From Scenedesmus sp. ARA3 (taxonomy: Eukaryota; Chlorophyta; Chlorophyceae; Sphaeropleales; Scenedesmaceae), in NCBI GenBank assembly GCA_004335835.1, contig RWJK01000107.1:1-40361 (forward strand): a DNA stretch of 40,361 nt, written 5' to 3'. The position numbers were made by a program, and so were the translations under genes. Below the pieces are notes generated by a model. The model was given only the letters and a program-made list of their open reading frames with translations. It searched no databases and had not been told where the DNA came from. Below, piece by piece: positions 32,541 to 40,361 of this stretch (position 1 is the first letter of the stretch; the number at the start of each line of letters is the position of its first letter).

Positions 32541-35379
32541 GGCAGATCATCTCTGCTCATGCACACATATGCGTAGATGATACACCTGCTGGTGTGGTAT
32601 AAGTGGTTTAGCAGTGTGTGTGCTGTGGTGGTGGTTCAAGGTGGGGGAGGTGCTGGGAAGAGCTGAGCAGCAGAGCTGCTGGTATCTATGCAAGTGATGT
32701 TTGTCCAGGCTTGTGTTGGTGTGAGCTGGTGTGTTGGTGGAGCTGTGGATGCGTGCTTGTGCCTTGGTGCAGGGCCTACCATGCATAGAGCTTCTTGTGC
32801 TTGCCGCCTTCGTCATGACCAGCCCTTTGGCTTGTCTGTTGATGAAGCCTTGCTGCAAATTTGAAACAGCGCAACTTCTGTCGCTGTTGCATGGGTTGGT
32901 ACAGGTGTACAAGCTGTGCTGCAAGGGTTTTTTTGGCAGCAATCACACTGATGAATGCTTGCACATTTCATTCAGACATTTGGTCACCTAGGGTTTTGCC
33001 TATCGGCAAGCCAGTGTGCTGTTTTGGCGCTGGTTGAAGGCGGTGCGGTTGCTGCCATGGCGGGAGTGAACAGGCGGTGTACAGCTCAACTCACTAATGA
33101 CATGGTCGGGTCATTTACAAGAACGATCTGCTGTGCGAATTGTGGTGGCAGCAGCGGCGGCAGCAGCAGTAGCAGTTGTTGCCGCTTGCTCTGTAGACAG
33201 GCACACATCAGTGTTTGTAGTCAACATGGTGGCCAATGGGTTCGATGGTAGATACAACACTGGGATTAAATGGCACGGTAATGCTGTGTGTGCGTCACAT
33301 CTGGCTGTCATCAGACAGAGTTTGTTAGTGGTTTTGGGGTCCTGGACCGTCAGCATGCTGGGCGCACAAGTCGGTTGCAGATGCTGATTGTTTTTAAGCA
33401 AGCTAGCAAGTTGGGTTACATGAGGCTAGGGTGATGCTTGCCTGCCACCTGGTCAATTGGTAGGCAGATTGGCAGGCTGGGCCGCTGCAGCTAGGCTGGC
33501 AGGCTGGGTGTGTCAGTGCTGTTTCACGGTTTTGAAAAGGTTCTGGTGTAATGATACATGGCATTGGGAATCGTTACCGTATTAGCTGTACATGATGCGA
33601 CCAGGTTCTGGCAAGCAGAGCCTGCCAGGCTTGCATATGTTTGAAGCACCAGCAGCTGTTGGCAAGTCCGCCGAACCTATCACAAACTGCCAGTGGTGTG
33701 TGGTGTGCAGCCGTGCTGTACAGCAGTACATGTGCTCGCTGTATGCACAGGAAGTAGGGCGCTGGTGTGCAACACACGTTGCTCCAAAAGTATGACACAC
33801 AATGGATGGAAACGTGACAAGGACACAGCGCGGTCACCGCGGGCTATGCGTCGGCACCTTTACCAGCTGACAGCTTTAGCAGCCGTGCAAGGCCTACAAA
33901 ACACCCGCTCGTTGCCGCTCGACAGCACCCTACTGCAAGTTGCACATGCACATGCATCTGAAGTGCATGCCAACAACACAAAACACACGCCAACCACCAG
34001 AACACATCATTGCCGATGCCCTGCAGGCGTTCAGCTAACCACACACTCTGTCTGAAAGACAGATGTCGCTCGCTAAGCAAGTGCTGGCAGCAGTGTGCCC
34101 TGTCAAGAGCCCTTCACACACTAAAGCTGAAATTGTCTAACCTGCTGGTGATTATCTTGGGGTCTAACAACCTGATAGGCGCCATGAACCGCATACAGCG
34201 CCAATAGATCAACAAAAGTTTCTTTCTGCGCGGACAGCAATGAGCCTTTGGTGCTGCTGCGCCAATGGCTTGCACCGTGATACACAAACCTACCAAAAAA
34301 GCAACGTGGTGTTGCAAAGCAGGAAACACAACACAAGTAAAGGATGGCTACATATGTACAGCACCAATGATCCTTGGGCACATGCACACACAGTGGAAAA
34401 ACTCAACATCACAACAAAAGTAAAAGATAGCTACATCTGTACAGCGTCGATGATCCTTGGGCACATGCACACATGGTGGAAAGCTTGACATCAACACAAA
34501 AGTAAATGACAGCTACATCTGTACAGCACCAATGACGTCCTTAGCACGTGCACACATGGAGTTGACCTGTAAACAATGCACTTTGATTGGTCCTACATAG
34601 AACAAGCAATGTGTATCACTCTCCTATCCTTGGTGGGCAACACAAATCTTGGTGTCAAACCCTAAATGTAGCTTGACTAACTCATCCAAACCATGAAGGT
34701 GCCTATGCAGCAACAGTTTCCAGCAGTTGCTGCCTGTGCGGCAGCTGAGCTGACAAACAGCATTCAAAGCCTGCCCACGCAGCACACAATGCCATGTGAC
34801 ACCATGTCAGCCCACCAACTGATGACTCAACCATTGACTCTGCTACTACAGCCTTGACCAACATCTAGTGGCACACACACTGTACCGTACACTGTGACAG
34901 TGCCAGGCAGACCACGCCACACATTACATCGAGTTCTACCCTACATGTAGGGAAACCTGTACAGGTTCTTACACAGCTCCTGCATGCAGCATGTATATTG
35001 GCTTGGCAGCTTGTTGAATGCCAGGGCGGCACGATGACGGCATGGTAGTCGTGTATTGGAAGAGCTGCACGTTTTATTTCGAGTCCTGCAGAACAAAAGC
35101 ATTGGGCGGTGGTACATCAGGAACAGCTTTTAGCATTATGTGCAGTGCACACACATGTACCCAAGCAGCTGCAGTATAGGGACAGCCAGATGCTGCAATC
35201 ACATTGTCTAATGCTTGATGCTCGAGGCCGTCGCACACATATCATGTTCACCGCCAGGCATGACATCCGCTGCTCCAGTCAGGTTTGATTTCAAGTGCCA
35301 TCAACTGCGCAGCTGATGTGTATCAGCTTGCTCTCACCTTCACATGCAAGGTGGCTTTGAATTCACATCTGAAGTGTCC
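32541..35379. other. Intergenic: convergent 3' regions with strand-bias switch
   Basis: G+T-rich on the + strand to about 33550, then C+A-rich from about 33850, consistent with the 3' regions of the C2 gene (+) and the secreted-protein gene (-) facing each other. TGTAA at about 33547 (+) and TTACA at 34969 (-) are possible polyadenylation signals. Palindromes CTACATGTAG (34941-34950) and AACCTGTACAGGTT (34954-34967) are adjacent. No gene recognised. Confidence 0.55.
34337..34568. repeat. Minisatellite, 82/83-bp unit, 2.8 copies
   Basis: Units start at 34337, 34420 and 34502. Each contains GCTACAT(A/C)TGTACAGC followed by a version of CCTTGGGCACATGCACACA. Copies 1 and 2 end in ACAACAAAA- or CAACACAAAA-type sequence. 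Copy 3 is more diverged in its second half. Confidence 0.85.
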
Positions 35380-38072
35380 CTAGTGCTCACGCACAGTGCC
35401 TTGCGCAGCGGCGGCTGGCGTGCCATTCAGGCGCCTTCCCACCTTCACATCAACACCCACAATGGTGGCAATGTCAACCTTGATGAGCGCAGGGTCGACT
35501 ATCACAACCTGGTGCAACAGTTAGAGCAAGTTGCATCATCACCTTTCAGCACGAGGTGTGCTTATTATATCCGCATATGCGGTCGTCATTGTGGCTGATC
35601 GTAGGCTGATCTGGACGTGCTGGATATGATCTATGATCTATTGGCTGCATGCAATCCTTGCACATCAATATATCAAGGGCATCCTTGCTGCATCAAGTGC
35701 TTTGCTTCGACCAGCGGGTCAGCAGATTTGAGTACAGTACAGTAAGTGTTTTGGTAGGACCCTTCTGCATGTGCCAAGCAGCTCATGTCAGCCACAGCCA
35801 TGCAACGTTGTTGATATGGCAGTATGCATGTAACTGCTATGTCTAGATGGATTGTTAATTTCCCACCCAGCAGCGCTCACCGGGCTCTGGCCTGGCTTCT
35901 TCTGGAGATCCACAGACACCTGAAGAGGTAACGCATGCACACAGCAGTAAGTTTCACAAGCAGGAATGCCCGATGCTTGTGGCTGCAACATCTGCTTTGC
36001 ATGCACCTGGAAGGCTGCAAGGCAAGGACTGCCACACATACGTGCCCGCCAGCGGCTTGCTTGGGAGCACACAACAGTCAGAGCCTAAGGCCCGTGCAGG
36101 AAGCAACATGCACAAGATATAGGCTGTGTTGCAGCTAGCACACGCAAGCGCTGTCCAAAGTCAGATGAGCAGCAATCACATGCTGGGATGCACATCTAAG
36201 CGCATGAAGCTGATGCAGATACTGCTGAACAGAAGCACGGCGTGCAGCTGTGTGCACTCACGTTGACATCCTGCAGCTTGCGATTGCCTTTGTTGACAGA
36301 AATGCCAGCGGCCTCAACGCTCACAGCGGCGCCCTTTGTGCAGAACAGCAACACAAGCAGGGCAGCACACTGCGCATCAGATCAAATGCATTGCACACTG
36401 GTAAGGTCTGCAAGGCACAGCTCAGCAGCTGAGCATGAGCTGTAAATGGCAGTGCTATCATCACTGGCAGTTTGGTTGCCTGCAGCCTTATCAAGAACAG
36501 CTGGTGCCGAGCTGCCCCTGCTGCGTTGCCTGCACCCTCGCTGCACATGCTGCTCAGGCGCTGCTGCATGGCACTCACCTTCACGTCTACGGATGCAATG
36601 TCGCCAACTTTTGTCAAAGTGTCGTGCAGCTTGCGGCCTGTATTGACAGCGGCCTCAACGCTCACTGCGCCACCCTGCTGCAAATAGTCACACAAGCAGG
36701 GCAGCACACGCAGCACAGCTGAGCATTCTGCTGCATTGCAGTGTCAGCCAAGGCAGGCCTCGAGTGCAGCAGCAGCAGCAGCACCACAACCAATGATCAA
36801 CATTTGCAGCATGCGCGCAGAACCAAAGCCATCAAGGGACACGTCAAGGCCCACCTTGAGCTCCACAGGCGCATCCACATTGTGCAGCTAGCGCCCGGCA
36901 CATAAACGTTTGTGTACGGCGCCGCCACGCGCACACCGTTCTGCATACAGCAGATACACCAACAGCTGACCTCCACAGCCGTGAGAACATGCCCCCATAT
37001 ACGCTCACCTTCTTTCCCACTGCCACATCCACTTTTATGTTGTGCAGCTTGCGGCCAACCTGCACATTGGTGAACGGCGCCTGCACACTGACAGCTGGCA
37101 GTGAGTATGTGACTGTGGCGGTGCTGGGGCTCGGGCTCGGGCTTGGGCTTGGGCTGGCTGCTGGGGATGAGGATGGGGCGCAAGGCACCTGTAATGGCAG
37201 CAGCAGTGGCAGGCGCAGCAGAGTATGAGGTGCACTTGGTAGGCTGCGCAGCCGATGCATACATTGTGCACCATTGTGCGTTCACAACTATTATCCTGGT
37301 GCTATCAACGGCTGCAGGCGCCGTGCAGTAAGCCATAACTGCTACATCTGCATGCAGCCGATCACGAGCTCCTGATCTTAGAAGCAGCCGGCCCAGAGCA
37401 GCACCAGCCATTGCCTGCTATTCTTTGGATACCCCATGTGTCTGCGCTGCATATGGCAAACCTCGCACCTGTGCCACTTCTTAAGCACTACTCTACCCAA
37501 GACAACCTGTCCAACCCACCTGCACGTTCACGTTGGTGTAGGGCGCTTGAACGCTGACTGGGGTGCAGGGCACAGGAGAGGGAGAGGGGGAGCCCTGGCT
37601 GCTTGACAAAGCGGCGGGTGAGGCAGGGGGGCTTGGGGAGCCAGTTTGGACGTTCACATTGGTGCCAGGGGCCTGCAGCAGCAGCAGCATGGAATAATGG
37701 TGCAGGGATAATTAATGTGTCAGATTTGGCTGCTTGATGAAGCTGCGGGTGAGGTAGGGGGCGCCGGGGAGCCCCTTGGACCTTGGACGCTGACACTGGT
37801 GCCAGGGGCCTGCAGCAGCAGAGGATGTTACCGTCGTCCGTTTGCTGCTCTGGGGTGTGGCAGCACAGTCCTCTGGTTGATCTACGTGTTATGTGGTTGG
37901 TTCAAGCTTCTAAGTATCAACTGCACAGAGTGTAGCCTGCACCATTCAACGTGCTGCAAAGCAGGTGGTGTGCCTGCCCCACCTGGACTTGGACATCTAG
38001 CAGGCGTCTTCCGCTGACTGTGGCGAGGCAGAGCAGGATTAGGAGCGCTCCAAAGCCTCCTTTAATTGTCAT
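35380..38072 (-). CDS. Secreted repeat protein built from phase-0 exons
   Basis: Eight exons in transcript order: 38072-37983, 37672-37520, 37188-37009, 36887-36855, 36674-36579, 36333-36262, 35919-35881 and 35508-35380 (TAG), giving 263 residues. Every exon is a multiple of three and every intron is phase 0. Residues 1-21 (MTIKGGFGALLILLCLATVSG) are a clear signal peptide, so the protein enters the secretory pathway. The mature part repeats two short patterns: V-x-V-x-A-P-[YF]-T-N-V-x-V (residues 73-80, 118-125) and R-[RK]-L followed by V-x-V (RRLL 22-25, GRKLHN 126-131, GRKLHD 165-170, NRKLQD 201-206, GRRLNG 245-250). Ser-Pro linkers (SPSPSPSPS) resemble those of hydroxyproline-rich algal cell-wall proteins. 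The 33-base exon 36887-36855 is the least certain. I recognise no named family; extracellular matrix or cell-surface function is inference. Confidence 0.68.
37597..37830 (-). repeat. 131-bp tandem duplication of exon 2 front and its acceptor
   Basis: The exon-2 front of the secreted-protein gene, with its (CTG)nCAG acceptor, recurs 131 bases upstream in intron 1. GGCTGCTTGA starts at 37597 and 37728, and GGTGCCAGGGGCCTGCAGCA occurs in both. The upstream copy would read APGTSVSVQG then run to a stop without a good donor, so it is probably intronic. Confidence 0.8.
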
Positions 38073-38963
38073 CTTGGGGTGATGCCTTGTTAAGCGTTTC
38101 GTGCGAGGTGTTTGTCCAAAGTGTCGTTCGCCTGTGATCCTGTTGCGTGCTCAACACGTGCGACGAAGCAGTCCAGAGTAGCCTGCAGAAGGACAACATG
38201 CGCTTTTTATCCCTGGTGATGCTATGTTGGGATCTGCCCAGCTTGGTCCAAGTTTCTCTTGGGGTGCTGAGGAAGCTCTGGCTTTTGGGCACAACCGCAT
38301 TTAAGCAGGCACTCCTCTTGCCGACAAACACTCGGCATAAGCAACTGCAAGTATTTCGGCGTGATTAGCAGCGTTTCATCAAACATCCTAAAGAAGACCA
38401 AGTAGCGCGTCAGCAGCCAAGAGCAGTGTCCAAGGTTGCAGTACACGTACTGCTTGCAACCAACCTTGGTCCTGCGCTACTTTAAAAAGCGGCCAGTTCG
38501 ACGCAGTGGGTTGTTGAATAAGTTTCAGTCACTGCCTTCGCTGAGTCCATTCAAGCTTGCATGGTCCTCATCACGTGCCTCCTATGTTGTGTGCGGGACG
38601 GACTGGGCTTTACTGCGCAGTGCATGCAGACACTTCTGTGACATGATGCAGCGTTGATGCCACAGGTGCTGGCCTGCTCAAACAAAGGCTGCGGCAGCAA
38701 GATTCAACGGCATTCAGGGGCCACCTAATTGGCGGTTGGCCAGCTGCAGCTGGTGAAACACCCCCGCTGCTGCTGCTGAAGCTGCTGCTTGCAAGGGAGT
38801 TGGCCCCATTCCGCATGCGGCCAACGGCATTATACGGCCTCTCGGTACCTGGTCAAAGCAGTCACGTCTCCAGAGACCACCATGTACAGCCAATCCCACC
38901 TGCTCAGAGGAGTCTGCTTTTGGCCAACATATGCTGCTGTGCCAACAAGTTCCAGCAGAACTG
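38073..38963. other. Intergenic: upstream of secreted-protein gene
   Basis: No gene supported. A hairpin lies at 38430-38469: left arm CCAAGGTTGCAGTAC, two-base loop, then GTACTGC and, after an 8-base bulge, AACCTTGG. It contains two GTAC cores. It sits about 360-400 bases upstream of the start codon. Confidence 0.5.
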
Positions 38964-39577
38964 CGCAGAAGGGGGTCTTCACTACACTCAGTACATGTAG
39001 TGAGTGCTGGGGCGGACGTGTAGCCCTGTGTAGCCACGTGTACTGATGGCCCCAATAGTATGATTATGATAGTCATATTCTAATCCCTAGATTTGGTACG
39101 TAGCGGTACACGGCGGTACGTGGCGCTACAAAGTACAGGCATGGCAGCCATCTCAGGTGAGCCTTGAGTACAAAGTACGCCTGGGCTGCTATGCCATGTA
39201 CTCAGGCGTACTAATGTGCACTGCTCCAGTGTATGCAACGGTACAAAGTACAGAGCAGCAGACCGCTTGGCTACATATGGCAGCAGCTTTCTGTGTACCT
39301 TAGCCAAGCCCTTTAGTACACAAAGGTACACACAGGTACAAATTTGTACTTTAAAGTACGCCTGCTATGCCGATTTCAGGACACCCAAAAGTACAAAGTA
39401 CAGCTCATTGGGTGCAAAAATAGAACCATCAGGTACTTAGCTGTAGCAAAGGTGGCAGGAGTGCCGCGGTGCTTGACTCAACATTATTGGTGAGGCACTT
39501 TTCTTGGCTACACAGGGCTACACCTCTGCCCCAGCACTCACTACATGTACTGAGTGTAGTGAAGACCCCCTTCTGCG
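38964..39577. mobile_element. MITE-like element with 73-bp terminal inverted repeats
   Basis: The left end 38964-39036 (CGCAGAAGGGGGTCTTCACT and on) and the right end 39505-39577 are inverted copies identical at 71 of 73 positions by my alignment. The 468-base interior has no coding frame of note and is full of GTAC motifs. No target-site duplication is evident in the immediate flanks. A non-autonomous DNA transposon or foldback element is the best guess. Confidence 0.65.
39096..39436. other. GTAC-motif cluster inside the inverted-repeat element
   Basis: Nineteen GTAC tetramers in 341 bases (about 1.3 expected by chance), including three dimers GTACAAAGTAC at 39168, 39241 and 39391. A longer repeat, AAAGTACGCCTG followed by CTATGCC, occurs near 39173 and 39354. 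GTAC is the core bound by SBP-domain factors such as Chlamydomonas CRR1; any binding here is inference. Confidence 0.7.
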
Positions 39578-39727
39578 AAGTAAAACATGCAGGAAGATTG
39601 CATCGGCTTAGGTGAAGCTTCCAATAACAGCAGCTTACATGCAGTGCATTGTGACCACTTCTGAACAGAATGAGACGGTTCTGCGCTCCTTGCACCGCAG
39701 AGCACGATATCTGCAGATGATCCCGGT

Positions 39728-40361
<634 letters not shown>

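Noticed and set aside
34133..34207. LRR-like peptide (LSNLLVIILGSNNLIGAMNR)
   Set aside because: One isolated match to the LRR consensus, with no neighbours, no splice-linked continuation and C+A-rich 3' surroundings; chance is likely.
34337..34568. CRISPR-like array
   Set aside because: The units are 82/83-bp tandem repeats without constant short repeats and variable spacers, and the DNA is eukaryotic.
37728..37809. Additional exon of the secreted-protein gene (APGTSVSVQG)
   Set aside because: It has a good acceptor but no suitable donor before a stop, while joining exon 1 directly to 37672 keeps frame; treated as a duplicated remnant.
38436..38657. Basic 73-residue + strand frame (LRYFKKRPVRRSG and on)
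   Set aside because: It does not connect to other exons and matches no family I know; kept only as an intergenic note.
38964..39577. Matching peptides QKGVFTTLSTCSECWG at both ends, suggesting a duplicated gene
   Set aside because: They are translations of the two inverted repeats, not a protein family.

Overview
This is nuclear DNA of a eukaryote, most likely a chlorophycean green alga of the Scenedesmus/Chlamydomonas type. Evidence: split genes with GT-AG introns of about 100-500 bases, CAG/CTG triplet runs throughout, proteins full of poly-Q, poly-A and S/G-rich linkers, N-terminal extensions that look like plastid transit peptides, and a GH13 alpha-amylase and a PHT4-type transporter of plant type. 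The assignment to a clade is inference. No rRNA, tRNA, CRISPR array or bacterial operon was seen. I assembled gene models by eye from frame, phase and splice sites.

Layout, left to right: (1) the 3' part of a PDCD4/MRF-like MA3-domain translation regulator (+, to 1906); (2) convergent 3' regions (1907-3850); (3) a 1029-residue coiled-coil, Q/A-rich protein with clathrin-box and DPF motifs (-, 3851-7199); (4) two tentative small genes (+ 7294-8030; - 8206-8656); (5) a PHT4/SLC17-family anion transporter with a probable transit peptide (+, 9408-12891); (6) a 3.5-kb G+T-biased stretch without a recognisable gene; (7) an F-box/LRR protein (+, 16420-19840); (8) a 12-exon alpha-amylase with all four GH13 signature regions (+, 21628-26140); (9) an intergenic stretch with an 83-bp near-palindrome; (10) a C2-domain protein with long disordered regions (+, 27880-32540); (11) a G+T-biased, then C+A-biased gap with an 82/83-bp minisatellite; (12) a secreted, exon-modular repeat protein (-, 35380-38072); (13) a 614-bp element bounded by 73-bp terminal inverted repeats and packed with GTAC motifs (38964-39577); (14) a (GCA)33 tract and hairpin-rich DNA to the end.

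The genes do not form a pathway. Amylase (starch breakdown) and the PHT4-like transporter may both act in the plastid; the F-box, MA3, C2 and coiled-coil proteins look like regulatory or trafficking components.

The most interesting signals are structural. CTG runs lie on the sense strand of introns, often ending directly in the CAG acceptor, while CAG runs lie on the sense strand of exons. Three unrelated genes carry tandem duplications of about 115-131 bp that copy an exon edge with its splice site into the neighbouring intron. The secreted-protein gene is built only from phase-0 exons, one of which contains a TAG that reads either as a stop or as a splice acceptor. The inverted-repeat element holds 22 GTAC cores in about 560 bp.
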